64,000 nt of DNA, taken from Argopecten irradians. Lineage: Eukaryota > Mollusca > Bivalvia > Pectinida > Pectinidae. Both the position numbers and the translations under genes were made by a program. Positions within the stretch are counted from its first letter, which is position 1, and every line of letters starts with the position of its first letter. Below the pieces are notes generated by a model. It ran no database searches and was not told where the DNA came from. It saw nothing but the letters and a program-made list of their open reading frames with translations. Below are positions 36,600 through 50,000 of the stretch, piece after piece. The stretch is taken from assembly GCF_041381155.1 (NCBI RefSeq), contig NC_091143.1, positions 35,888,679 to 35,952,678 on the forward strand. The letters run 5' to 3'.

Positions 36600-36790
36600 T
36601 AGGTTTTGTTTTGTTCAGGGTTATTTAAGTATGTGCCAGGTTTACTGGTAGAGGAAAGTCAGAGTATCTGGAGAAAAACCACCAACCAGTGGTCAGTACC
36701 TGGCAATAACCGCAAATGGGATTCAAAGTTGCGACCGAGAAATGAATGGCTTGTGGTAATATGTTAACATTTAATGTCTAAATATTTAAA
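36600..36790 (+). repeat. Dispersed SINE-like repeat (CCACCRACC type)
   Basis: Blocks GTGCCAGGTTTACTGGTAGA, GTATCTGGAGAAAAACCACC, GGTCAGTACCTGGCAATAAC and GGGATTCAAAGTTGCGACCG. The last resembles the B box-like GGGATTCGAAC of tRNA-derived repeats. Relatives are at 4.9, 54.8 and 63.0 kb. Confidence 0.55.
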
Positions 36791-37176
36791 AGAAGATAGC
36801 ATATTACCATTTAATTTTGTATGTTATAAACAAATCCAGGCAGATAAATGATATAATGTTTACAAATTTTGTTCATTTTTCAAGAGGTATTCAAAGGCAC
36901 TGTTCAGTAAATTATATATAGTGTTTAATTAAACATGCATGATATGATTGACAAAAACAAACACACATTTTAACCAATCAATTGTCTAATTGCTTTAGCA
37001 CAGATTTGCTTAAAAAAAATCAATGACTAAGAATAATGTGTTCATGCTCTTACAATGATGTGATTTAAATATCTGGGGATCGTTAAACATGCTGACACTA
37101 AATTGGAAGTTTGTGGAAGACAGTACATGGGGGAAACATGCAGTGGTAGTGACATGAAGGTCTAGTCTTTACAGAC

Positions 37177-37264
37177 ATCCACCCCTCAGGACAAATTTGA
37201 ACTCTTCCTTATCAAACACGGGAAGAGTTCATTAAGAAATTTTAGGGATGAATATGTTTGTTAA
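37177..37264. mobile_element. Foldback MITE (family E), copy 2
   Basis: ATCCACCCCTCAGGACAAAT with GAACTCTTCC faces GGAAGAGTTCATTAAGAAAT and TTTTAGGGATGAAT. Confidence 0.65.
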
Positions 37265-37430
37265 ACTTACCAGTATTTACATATAATGGTTAACGTTTCC
37301 CTATGTCAATACTTGCCTCTACTTAAGTTCTCCGGAACAATAACCAGTGTGTGTCAAAAATAGCACTTTTAAGTTTTTTTATACACAAGATTTATAAGAC
37401 TTGAAATCAAATCAAACAATGTCAACTCAC

Positions 37431-37790
37431 CTGGTGCTTATCCTCAAAACTGCTAAGCCTGCTGCGTTTGGATCTGTCCTTTGGTTCGGCGACTTCTACG
37501 GGAGCTTCCTCCACTGCTGCCACGGCAACCACTTCATCCCACTCCTTCTTTCCTCGTGATCCTTTCTTGTCTTTCTGCGACTTCTTCCTCTCTTTTTCCA
37601 GTCTTTTCTGTTCAGCTTTTTCTTCCTTCTTTCTCCTCTTTTCCTCAGCCTTGATCTTCTTGATTCTTTCCTTCTCCTCCTTTGCGAGGCGCTTTTTGTC
37701 CTCTTTGCTGTAGACAAGGGGAGGTGCTTCCAGTCGTTCTTCTGGTGGCGGCGGTGGGATGCCGTCTAGCTCTTCATCCATGGAGCGATC
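37431..37790 (-). CDS. Internal coding exon: Lys/Glu-rich coiled coil
   Basis: A 360-nt exon bounded by CTCTTTCCTAG and GTGAGT, phase 0 at both ends, 120 codons. It encodes DRSMDEELDGIPPPPPEERL, then a ~60-residue highly charged Lys/Glu helix (KEEKERIKKIKAEEKRRKKE and onward), then a short Ala/Val/Glu-rich stretch and a basic segment KDRSKRSRLSSFEDKHQ. It splices in frame to 35,288-35,467. Domain family not recognised; the charged region looks like a single alpha-helix or coiled coil. Two origins are possible. A start at the internal ATG (37,781) with a 5' non-coding exon upstream would make a ~176-aa protein. Alternatively it is a downstream exon of the FERM gene, since a phase-0 donor at 51,760/51,761 fits; direct splicing from the FERM-adjacent exon would hit an early stop. 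Confidence 0.8.
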
Positions 37791-40700
37791 CTAGGAAAGA
37801 GAAAAAGTATATCTTTGTGATTTTTAATCCACTTTGAAATAACTCTCATAGATAAATCTCCCTTTTCAAATTCATACTAGATTTTACTAACTTCAATTAA
37901 AATTATTTTCTGAAAATTTAAAGTTCAAAATTAGTTTCTTCCAAAATTTCCATAAAGAAATAACTGATGACCTAAAACATGCCTGCGGTTCATTCAAGAT
38001 ATTTTATTAAGCATGGTTAAAACATCAAATCTATTGCTTTTTTTAAAATTATCTTTTCCTGAAAATTAAACATTTTATTTTACACAAATCTAAGATTTTT
38101 CATTTAAAAAACGCTTTTTTTCCAGGCATGAAGTTAATACTTCGAACATCTTTGAAGTTTCATTCATAATTTATTCGATAATTTTCAATAAGAGTAACAG
38201 TTGCTACAGTAAATATATATTATTGATTTTTTCGTAGGACTGTGAGGTGTTAACAAACATATGTACTGTATACCCAGTGTATACACTCATTTAATGCTTC
38301 AGTACCCACCACTGCGTGAGCATCCATACTCAAGAGCCCATTACAACAAAGCCTCTATGGCAAAATTTATTACAACAAATACGGTAATGAAAAAAACATG
38401 AAAGGAAGTAGCCATATTTTGGTACATACACATCAATATTAAATATGTTTAAATGGTTATTCTTAATTAAAATAGATTTTCCTAATTAGTTGACACTCCT
38501 AAGCCATTTCTTAGTCTCCAGAGTTTTATTAATGTAATTAATTCCTAAAAATATTTAAGGATCCTATTTCTTGGCTAATGTTGTATATGTTTTTGTATTT
38601 TGATTTTTTATGTTAGTTACGGTATTGATAGGACTGTTACCAACAACTCAATATAGTTTTCCTTTGATATTTCTACAAATCAATACTTATACAAGAGAAA
38701 AGGTAAATGTAGTTTTACAATAAACATGCATGCTAATCAATCAACAATGACTATTGATTTCCATCACCTGAACCTCAACACCCCTTTTTGCATTAATCAA
38801 TCTTTCCATTTCTTTGATCTTGGCTATCCTATTTCCCTATAGGGGGATGCAGGTTCCTGAATGTTGATTAAATAACTTTACTATCTTTTTTATTTACAAG
38901 TAAAGTAGTCACATTTGTCATTTTCAAGTCGATATTTCAGGTATTTTAAGGTCGAATCTCAACAGGGTATAGTTATAGTGATACTGTGGAGAATTTTTTA
39001 TTTTGTATTTGGCACATAATGTAGATTTCATAAAAAAAGTCATCCATCAAAATGTCTATAGGTAAATGTCCTCCCTGTAGCTCCCTGGGGAAGGTTTATA
39101 AATATTTATGATGCATATCACTCTGTGGTGTGAATATATACAAGGTGGTCAGTTCTGTGTCAACACTGGTCAGTCTACAATGGACTGGTCAATAGTAGAG
39201 TGATTTATGTAGGTACACACTAAAATATTTATTACCTGTTAGCTGTGAAACTTAACGACTATTTATCTCATTTTGACATTCCAGGATTACCACACTCAAC
39301 GATATTGGCACTGTATCTACAAGATATATCTATCCTATTATACCAGATTAACTGGCGACGCCTTAAAAAGATTGAGGTTAATATCATTTATAACCTATTT
39401 ATAGCCTCATGTATACATGTATTCACCTGGTTTGTGACCTCTTTCTGAACAACCCCTATGTATTGTCCACATCATGTGTTTATAACCTGTTAAAGCAATC
39501 ATGAATACACAACCTGTATATTTGTTTAATTTATCGGCAGACATTCCATGTTTATCTGATAACGGTGACTTATGGCCTGCGGGTATATACATGGAGTCCT
39601 GTCCAATAAGGATGCTCAATTTATTTACGTGGTAAGTAAGTCTATAAATATTGTCAAAACAAATCTTGACTGGTTAAAGATAACATTTACATGCTTGTAT
39701 ACATACTCATGTCTATTTATAGAACAAAAAAAACCAATTAATAGGGAAATTAACAAGCTAAAAACAATTTTTGAGGTTTCCACATTTATGACAAATACAA
39801 TGAAGGTTATTGATGATTCTGTGATTTTCAATATATTTGATTTAATTTTGTCATTTAAATTAAATGTAATAAATAAAATTCATCCAGTGTATTCTGTGAA
39901 AGGTCTCTGTGCATCTAAATCCAGGACTATAAGTATTTTTTTATTTCAAATTTTTTTTTTCATAGGTCATTTTTTCAATTTCTCATAAGTTACACTTTCA
40001 TCAGCCTAAATCTCCAATGAAAATTATATATAGTAGAAAAATCCTTTTCGTGAATTTTTGGAAGAAAAAAAAATATAATGAAAAATATGACAACACAAGA
40101 CAGTCTTGGATTAAATCATTATTTAATGTCTGGACACAATCACAGAATATACAACACAGTACATATATATATGTCAGTTAAACACAATAGGTGAAAAGCA
40201 TTAGGCACCTTTATCCCAGATAACATTTAAGGCAAAAAATTCTGATTACATCGATATTGGCTTATTTCCAAGTAAAGAGTTATCTACCCTTAAGAGTTAT
40301 CTACCCTTGAGAGTTATCTACCCTTAAGAGTTATCTACCTTTAATAGTTATCTATTCTTGGAAGCAGGTATTGATTGTTACTTTTTGTACAAGAAAATAA
40401 TGTTTCATTTTTTTCAGTAAACATGACAACATGTAATACAACGACTAGTAAAACTGTTCACAAGCTTAGGTTTTTCTTTTATATAAAAACAATTGAAATA
40501 TATTCTAATTGTCGAAACAGTTCATTTCGAAAAAAAATCATTTCATGAAACTTTCAAAAAATTTCTTTCACTGTCCACAATCCATTACTAGAGTTCTACA
40601 TGTAAATTCAATATGTACATATCCACACTTTAAAGGTGTATACACATTTAATTGCATAAATTGGTCCAATGTACTGAGCAAGAACATTTAAAGTTATCCA

Positions 40701-42320
40701 TTATCACAGTAGCACTAAGTTAAGAGAAAAAGTAAAGCTGAACCAAGAGACATTTTAAAAGCTCTGATGACATTCAATTACCCAATAGAAAAAATAAAGT
40801 AAAGCTAAAAAATAAATTAGTGACATTTTTTCAACAACATTTTGAAATTTTATCATAACTTAAGCTTTGCATTTACAGTACCATAAAAATATTACTTCAG
40901 TTTTTCATTGTACTTAAGGAGTGAAAATTTAATATCTATAATTTGTCTTCTAATATATCTACAAGCAGGTTTAATTTTCCAATTATCTTCAATCTATTGC
41001 ACATTAAATATCCCCTAAAAAGAGCCCTTTTAATTCAAAATTTCAAATTGATATCAAATTCTATTTACTCTATACATTGATGAAATAGACAATGATGAAA
41101 GTGATTCCATACATCGGCTGAAGTCAAACCACAAAAAAAAAAAAAAAAAAAAAACCAATTTACATGATAGACAAAAAATAAATATATACACAGGGCCCTG
41201 TTTCACAAACATTCCTTAACTTAAGAAAATTCCAAACTTCATTCAAAGCCATTTTAGAAAGCATAGCAGGAACTTTTTTCATAACTACTTTGTCTTCAAG
41301 GATTTTTGAAGTTAAAATAAAAGGAGTGTTCCTGAAACTGAGTCCTAGTTCATAATCTAATGATGAGGACAGTGACAATCACACAGCTCTACACAAAAAA
41401 CTTAACAATAAAATTATCTAAATAAAATCTCTTAAAAAAATGTAAATATTGGGACTTTTTAACAACATTTTTATGTAACAGGTAAAGTACAAAGAACCAA
41501 ATACCAATTATTATCAATTTTTGTTTTTTTTGCAATGACAGAAGACAAGAAAACACTACATTAATTTAATGATCTAGACATTTGTCATCCACAGAACCAT
41601 AGAAATTGTTTAAAGTTTTAAAAAAGATTCCTGGAGAAGATTAGACAATTTTCAGCAAACTTAACAAATTTTGAATCAGCCAAAAAATAGTACCTGTACC
41701 CACACATAAATCAAATGATTTTGTAGTACGTAATTTAATATGTTAGATATATACCAGACTAAGTAAAACTAGCATTTATTTATATCTATTTGATAAACAA
41801 TGGTTTTTAAAAATAATTTAATATAAATTTGCAGCCTATTTTCATAAGTATAATAAAACTTAAGAAAATAAATAAATTTAAAGCTTACTAGATATACAAT
41901 AAATTTTTTTACCATGATGATTAACAAAAATAATTATATATACTACACCATAAATAATTATTCAAAATTTGTAGGCACCTTTCACATGAAATCAATTTAA
42001 ATCTTTTTACAAAAATTTGTTATATCTTAAATGCAAAAGGTTGTAACAAGATATTTGCCAAACCTGTTGTAAAAATTGATGAAGAACAAAAAATTTATAT
42101 ATTTTTTTTAATGTGAACGGGCAAAATTTCTTTGTTTGAAATTTATTGAAGGATCCGCCATGGTGGTGCTATGCAGAATTAAATAATCACAAGAAATTAA
42201 AAAAAAAATTCTATAAATAAAAAAGTATCACACTTAATTCAGTACTGACTAGCTAAATAACCTGGGGTTCAATTTAAAAAATTTCAAAATAATAAATAAA
42301 TGTTCTGTTACAGACAGAAA
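37791..42320. other. Intron or intergenic, AT-rich, no exon seen
   Basis: Very AT-rich with only spurious frames, including a 138-aa AT-rich frame at 39,572-39,988. A poly-A run of about 21 lies at 41,133-41,154. Confidence 0.45.
40270..40390. repeat. 18-bp tandem repeat within a family-D end
   Basis: Five units of AGAGTTATCTACCCTTAA followed by AGCAGGTATTGATTGTTAC. This looks like local amplification of the family-D MITE terminus. Confidence 0.6.
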
Positions 42321-42412
42321 TTTCCTCATTCACCCCTGAAATTTAATAATGGACCCTTCCAGCTTTTGACACGGAAGAGTCCAAATGTATCATTAGGGGT
42401 GAATGAGTTGAT
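42321..42412. mobile_element. Foldback MITE (family E), copy 3
   Basis: CTCATTCACCCCTGAAATTT and its inverted partner ATCATTAGGGGTGAATGAGT, with CCTTCC/GGAAGAGTCC inner arms. Confidence 0.75.
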
Positions 42413-43036
42413 TTACAGTTATAATTTAAAAAGAAATTATTTTGTATTCCTGAGGCATAAAATGGGCCTCCTAAATTAAATTGTCTATTTAATTGGCACA
42501 TAGATAAACAACAAAATATATTATTTGTATGTAGAAAAAATATAACAAACATATTTACAGGTTTTTTTTGCAGATAACACAGGTTAATTATAAATGAAGA
42601 TTATAATACAAAAATTATGTGTCTTAAATTGCATACATAAATATAACATACAAGAACAGTTTTGTTAAGTCCTAAAATCTAGGAATTTTAAAAACCAGAC
42701 ACCGACTTTCAGTAAATAACTTATTGTTTGTTGTTTTTATCATTTAATATAAAATACCTTTTAACATTTACTTACATCACGGATAAATGATTATCTCACG
42801 AAAAAATGTAGAAAATCTAACGAAAATCAGAATACTTTTCTACAAGTCAATATTTGAAATATTAATAGATGACAAGTTACCATTTCAAATCATTTATGTA
42901 AATATTGCACTGTTACGAAAGAAAACCTAGAAGTAAATGTATGAAACGTTTAGTCTAGTGTAGTAAGGACAGGACAGTACAAGGTCATAGTGATGTAACT
43001 TAAAGCAAGTTCAATCTCTATCATATCTTCATTTGG

Positions 43037-43197
43037 TAAAAGTTATCTGCCCTTGCAGGTACGTATTGATTATGATGTAATGTGTTTGTGAGCATAACAT
43101 CATACTTTTTGGAGAAAACTACGTGAATTGCGCTCAGAAAATAATGACATCATAATCAATACCTAACTGAAAGGGAGTTAACACTATAATATGCAAA
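43037..43197. mobile_element. Foldback MITE (family D), copy 4
   Basis: AAAAGTTATCTGCCCTTGCA and GGTACGTATTGATTATGATG face ATCATAATCAATACCTAACT and GAGTTAACACTATAATATGC. Confidence 0.75.
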
Positions 43198-43824
43198 GAC
43201 CAGATGCAGATCTCAACATTTCTTACCCCACAAACACAATTTATTCACTAGGCCCATGAGTGTTCATAATACAACTTCAATTCAAATAGAATACACCTGT
43301 CTACAAAGTTTACAGAAAAGAATTGCTTACCTATTTAGAAAACTATTTACCTTTTTAGAAAACCACCTATGATATCTTGACTCCTTTTCCTCGATCTCCA
43401 ATTACTTGATTCTCCCAAGAATTTGAATGGTATATTTTGAATATTTTAATTTTTTTTTCAATTTTTAACATTGGTATATTTAAATAGAATCATGTAATTG
43501 TATCAAAGGGATTGTTAAAAACTCCATTCAAATTCCTCATTCAGATATAATTAGAAAATAAATATTTTTTTTTCTTGTTTAGATAACAAATAGTGACCTT
43601 CACATGCTTTTTATTACTGACGGTAATTAGTGATTTTATGTTTAAGAGACCTATGGATATACAATTCAAGATAGAAGCCTAATGGTTCTACAATTTGCAA
43701 GCTAGTCAAGAAAACAAATTAAAAAGAAATTACCCTTTTCTTAAAAACTTTAAATGGAATATAACTTCACTTGTTTAAGAATATCATGGCAAGGTGACTA
43801 AACAGGGCAATGTTACAGTTTTTG

Positions 43825-43910
43825 AATCAATCACCCCTGTAATTACATAATGAACTGCACCATTCTTAGAAATAGAAAAGTTCAAGTGAGTTTTCAGGGG
43901 TGAGTTAGTT
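43825..43910. mobile_element. Foldback MITE (family E), copy 4
   Basis: AATCAATCACCCCTGTAATT against TTTCAGGGGTGAGTTAGTT. The middle is inverted relative to copy 1 (CATAATGAACT first). Confidence 0.65.
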
Positions 43911-43971
43911 AGGGCAGCACATGTTAGTGATATAAAATACCTAGATCTAACAGAAAAGGCACTCAATCACA

Positions 43972-43977
43972 TTTATT
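43972..43977 (-). terminator. Candidate polyadenylation signal of the long FERM isoform
   Basis: AATAAA on the minus strand, about 95 nt downstream of the TAG stop at 44,069-44,071. Confidence 0.45.
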
Positions 43978-44068
43978 TAGAAGCGTGACAAGTATGGCAG
44001 CCACCATTTTTTTTTCTACAAGATAACATCTATGTGAGAGAAAATTTTTATGAAGAATTGGGTCATTT

Positions 44069-47000
44069 CTAGAATCCAGTCGAAAGGTCGTATGTTAGAA
44101 CAAAGATGGAGACGAGCCAGACAAGAATAAGCACCATGAGTTCAGCGAGGAGGTGAAGTACTGTTTTCGGCCGTTCCGATACTTCCTTTGTATCCCCACA
44201 CAAATCAGTGTCTCCCCCAACGCCTTCATCCCTAAGACGACTAGCACTGCTATCTCGCTCTAACACCTTAGGGAGCGTTCCATCAGATTTTTTAGTTGAA
44301 TTTTCATCTAGGTTTTTAGCACCTCTGAATTTTATCCCAGAATCCTCTTTGTTATCTTGAGCATGATTGTGAGTTTCCAATGGTTTATCAGAATCTGGGT
44401 GATGTGTTTTGTCTGCCCATATAATACGTCTACCACAGGAAGGTCGTGACGGAGAGGACGATTTTAACGATGAACGACGCGGAGATAATGGTGAAGATGA
44501 AGGGCTTGTAGATAAGGGTGGATCAGGTGATGAAGATGAATCATGAGATGCAAATGATGATGAGGTTGAATGAGTAGGATGTTTTTGGTCTGTGTTAAGT
44601 GATGAAGACGATTCTTTTGTCGGTGCTGATGATTTTGATAATGAAGATGAAGGTGTTATTGGTGCATATGGTGATTTCTGTGATTGACCAGATGGAGATG
44701 AATTTGATGAAGGGATTGTAGATGAGGGAGATGACATTTGTGGTGATACTTGTGATTTGAGATGTTCAGAGGAATGTGGTGATCTCTGATGACGATGAGA
44801 AGATGATTGTGATGATAGTGGGGATGATGATGAGATACCATCGGGCTGGACTGTAAACGTTACCCTGTTGGAAGATTTTGGAATGACTGACGGTTTGTCA
44901 TCAGATCTGTGTTTAGCATCAGTTCCTTTAGAATCTGTGCTGCCATTAGCTGCCTTCTGTAAACTATTACAACTGTTGGAAATGATGCCCTGTACGTAAG
45001 ACTTCACTGCAAGGACAGTGTCAGAATTAGGACTTTCAATTTTCTGTTCTTTTACTTTTCCTGGAATACCTTTTTCTTCACTTCGACTCTTATCAATTTG
45101 AGTTTCTTCCTCTGCAGTTTGAGCTAATGTTTTTGTTATCAAATCTTCTTCAACCTTTTGTGGAGCTGCCATTTGGTTGGCACTAGTTTCTGGTTTTAGT
45201 TCTGATGTTGGTACCGTCGATGGTACCTGATCTGGTTCGTCAACCTCTGCTACCGTTTCCTCTCCCTCCTGAATAGTTTCAACCACCGACTTCTGATCTT
45301 TAGGTTTCCCTCCACCTGTAACCTTTGACCTTGAGTACAATGAAGGTGACACAAGACTGAGGTAAAAGTCTGGTGCTTTCCTAACTGGCGCTTTTCCACT
45401 TTTTATTCTATCATGTAAACTTTCCCTATCATCTGTCCTAGGTCCTGATTTCAAAGTCGTGAGCTTCAGTTTCGGGTTTACACTATATGTTCCCCTTTCT
45501 TTTAACCTCATGGAAGGATCAAATTTAATGGCTCTTGGTTTTCCAGCCTGCCTCTCGCCCCATGACAAGCTCATTTCGGAGTTCCACGCCCGACGTAAGG
45601 GTATCTCAGGCATATCTGATGATGAAACTTCCTGTTTAGAACTGTGTCTCTTCAACACAAATTCTTCACCGAAATCAGATTCTGTGTCGCTCTTGTCTGC
45701 CAAGTCTCCTTTGGGCTCTGTAGGCATCACACTTGGGACAAACTTTTTCAAGTTATCAGCAGGCGATAATGATGGAGAATACTTAGAAACACCAGTTGGC
45801 ACTTCTCTGCTACTTGTATTTTGCTTCTGAACTCCAATCACTTTAGAATCATCAACCTGTTTCTGTAATTGTTCTGTTGAAGACTTTGTAGATTCTGGAA
45901 ACAGTGGCATTTTGTCATCATTGTTCTGATTGGGCGACTTGGGCATCAGTCCCAAGCCAGGATAGGGCTTAGGTATGCCATACAGCTTACTTTTCGCTTC
46001 CACTAAGGGCAGCATTTCTATTTGTTCTTGTGTGGATTGTAGGAAGGGCAATGTCTCTTTCTGATCATCTTTAGGGTCATCTTTACGTAACTCATCATCA
46101 TCTTTACCAACATCTGAATCTAACTTGCTTGAACTACCAGGTTTCTTTTTGATATCAGTTGGTCCTTTCTCTGTTCGAGGTTTTTGTTCAAAGCATGTTA
46201 GAGGAGCTAAAGTTGGTAGTTCTTTAGTAATTGTCAGTGCTTTATCTTCAGTTGATACCCTTGATTTATCAGTAAATGTTTTGGCTTTGTCTGAAGGTGT
46301 CTTCACTGCATTAGTTTGTTCATTGTCAGTAGATGTCATAGTTTTGTCAGTCTGTCTTTTGTCAGTCAGTGTCTTGGTTTTGTCAGTCTGTCCTTTGTCA
46401 GTCAGTGTCTTGGTTTTGTCAGTCTGTCCTTTGTCAGTAGGTGCATTGATTTTGTCAGTCTGTACATTCTCTATAGGAGGAGTCTTGAGTTTGTCAGTTG
46501 GTGTCTTTGGTTTGTCAGTTGGTGTCTTGAGTTTGTCAGTTGGTGTCTTTGGTTTGTCAGTTGGTGTCTTGGGTTTGTCAATTGGTGTCTTGGGTTTGTC
46601 AATTGGTGTCTTTGGTTTGTCAGTTAGTGTCTTGGGTTTGTCAGTCTGTCCTTTGTCAGAAGGTGTCTTGTTTTCGTCAGTCTGTATATTGTCTACAGGT
46701 GTCTCGGTTTTGTCAGTTGGTGTCTTGGGTTTGTCAGTCTGTCCTTTGTCAGACTTACTTTTATCAGCCATGTCTTTTTTTGGTATCTTGAGCTTATTTG
46801 ACTTATTTGAACTTGTTGGTTCTTTGCCTTTGTTGTTTGTTTTTTCTTCTCCTTTTGGTTTAGTGAGAGAGGACACATCTACATTTGATGATAGAACTGG
46901 CTGGAACTCTTGAAGGATTTCTGAAGGACCTCTCGAGAGTCTATCAGTAGTCCAATACTTTTGTTCACTCTGAGGTAACGTACGAGCCTCCATGAAGAAG

Positions 47001-50000
47001 TCCATCACCTCTATTTCTTCTTCATCCTGTACTTTCTCTTTCACACTAATATTTACACCTTTTACCTCCAAGTCTTTTTCTTTTTTCTCTTCTGTCTGTA
47101 TTTTAGGAGTTGGCATCTGAACGTTATTGTGCCCTAAGTCATCAGCGACCCCAAGTGGCATAAAGAGCTCTCCTGGGTCGATTGTGGCTCCAATAGGTGT
47201 TTCTTTTGATTCCTCACCTCTGACCTCTGACATTTCTGTCATAAGGTCATCCACCAGCTTTTCAATAGACTTCCTGTTTTCCTTAAATGCATCACTGCTA
47301 GCTGCATCATCAACTGTTAGCCGATTCGATTGTTTTCTCTCGCTATCTTTCTTCACGGGACTAGTATCAAATTTCCGTTTGATCACGACAGCACTGTTAA
47401 AACTCCTGTTCAACAGATCCTCATCATCCTCATCACCACTGACACTCAGACGAATGTTCTCACACACCTCAATACTACGCGGTCGGATGGGCAGACCAGG
47501 TTTTGTCTCGCTCTCCAACCGAGGTTCCTGACCTGAACTATGCCGCCTCATGAGAGATCCATTGGTCTGAACGCCAAGACCTTTCCTCATGGAGTTTGAC
47601 CTTCTCAACTCTGGCTCTTTATCATCTGACTTTGAGAGTTCCTTTGCAAAGGTTGGAGACTTGGAGCGACTTATTGTTGGTGCTTCTGACTTCACGTCCT
47701 TCCTCTTTTGAACAGACCCAACCTCTGGCATCATGACTGATTCCATTTTAGGAACATTTGATACAGTAACTGGTTTTTCCTCCAGCATAAACACCTGGTC
47801 ATCTGTCGACTGCTTATCATCACTTGACTCACTTGATTTTCTCTTATTTGTTCTCTTCTCACGTCTTCTCTTTCCATGTTTGGAATTTGATGAAGTGACA
47901 ATTTTCTCATCTTTTGGAGTTGGTCTATCTTCCTTTTCCTGTTTAGTTTTGTTGGGATCATAAACCAGATAAGAATCTCCCATGTCTGTACCTCGTATGT
48001 CTTGCAATGTAGATTCCAGATCCTTAGGTACAGGTACCATGTCTCTACTTGAATCTTTCTTTGGTGAGACGACATGCTTCTCTTCCAGTGAATAAGTGTA
48101 AGCAAGCCAGTCCTTAAATTGATGATGCGATTTCTTCTCTGCACGGTCTGAACGCGTTTCCTGATAATTTCTTGGCATATTTTTATAGTTAGGGTTTTTC
48201 TTTAAAGGTATCTCCTGCCTGACATCATCAAAAGATGAATTTACAGAAACATTATCAAAGTCATCCTCAGTTGATTTCTTCCTAGATTTCTTTTCACTTT
48301 TCTCTACAGAGTGTTCTTGTGTAAAATAGGGGTTCTTTCTTAGTGGGATATCAGGTCTAACATCTGTTGCGTACACCTCATCGGAATCTTTGATATTACA
48401 TCCAAATTTATCTAATGCCTCCTCAAATGTTTTTTTATCTTCAAGACCAATCCCCTGATTATTTTCTGAAAGCTCAGCTGATCTTCGCTTTTCAGCTTCA
48501 TTCTTAGCCACAGCTTCATCTATGGATACTTCTCTGTGTACAATGGGGTTGCTGATTTCTGGTATGGTATAGGGGTCTCCAACTTTTTGTCCAATGGGGT
48601 TTCTTATTTCTGGTATTGTATATGGCTCTCCAACTCTTTCTACAATGGGGTTACTGATTTCTGGTATTGCATAGGGGTCTCCAACTTTTTTTACAACAGG
48701 GTTTCTGATTTCTGGTATTGTATAGGGGTCTCCAACTCTTCCTATAATGGGGTTTCTGATTTCTGGTATTGTATAGGGGTCTCCAACTCTTCCTATAATG
48801 GGGTTTCTGATTTCTGGTATTGTATATGGGTCTCCAATATAATGTTCCTTTGGCTTTGTTGATGTTCTAGGCTCCTCATAGCTATCTGAAGATTTTTTCC
48901 TAGATTTCTTTTTATGTTTGCCTTTTGACCTTGGCTTGTCAGCAGATGAGTTGTTTGCTTGTGATTTATTGTTATCAAATGACCTTGACATGGCATTGTC
49001 AACAGATGACTCTTTTGACCTTGGCATGACATTGTCAACAGATGACTCTTTTGACCTTGACATGGCATTGTCAACAGATGACTCTTTTGACCTTGGCATT
49101 ACATTGTCAACAGATGACTCTTTTGACCTTGGCATGACATTGTCAACAGACGATTCTTTTGACCTTGGCATGACAACATCAAATAATGTTTCCTTTGACC
49201 TTGGTATGTCATTGATAGATGTTTCCTTTGACCTTGGTACAATCTCATCCATGGACGTTTCTTTTGACCTTGGCACAATGTCATCGATAGATGTTTCTTT
49301 TGACCTTGGCACAATATCATCTATGGATGTTTCTTTTGACCATGGCACAAGGTCATCTATGGATGTTTCTTTTGACCTTGATACAATGTCATCGATAGAT
49401 GTTTCTTTTGACCTTGGCACGATGTCACCTATGGATGTTTCTTTTGACCTTGATATAATGTCATCGATAGATGTTTCATTTGACCATGGTACGATGTCAT
49501 CAATTGATGTTTCTTTTGCCTTTGGTACAATGTCATCAATTGATGTTTCTTTTGACCTTGGCACAATGTCATCAACAGATGTTTCCTTTGACCTTGGTAC
49601 AATGTCATCAATTGATGTTTCTTTTGACCTTGGTACAATGTCATTGATGGACGTTTCCTTTGATCGTGGTACAATGTCATCAATTGATGTTTCTTTTGAC
49701 CTTGGCACAATGTCATCAATTGATGTTTCCTTTGACCTTGGTACAATGTCATCAATTGATGTTTCTTTTGACCTTGGTACAATGTCATCAATTGATGTTT
49801 CTTTTGACCTTGGTACAATGTCATCAATTGATGTTTCCTTTGACCTTGGAACAATGTCATCAATTGATGTTTCTTTTGACCTTGGCACAATGTCATCAAT
49901 TGATGTTTCCTTAGACCTTGGAACACTGTCATCAACTGATGTTTGTTTTGACCTTGGCACAATGTCATTGATGGACATTTCCTTTGATCGTGGTACAATG

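Noticed and set aside
36600..36790. Possible tRNA gene from the GGGATTCAAAG block
   Set aside because: Only a B-box-like piece is present; no acceptor stem or A box. Treated as a SINE-like repeat.
39572..39988. 138-aa plus-strand frame
   Set aside because: AT-driven composition (Ile, Phe, Lys, Asn), no domain and no splice sites in context.
46125..46913. 262-aa hydrophobic plus-strand frame ([10 protein letters not shown] repeats)
   Set aside because: Antisense shadow of the TDKPKTP repeat, same periodic artefact; no start or splice context.
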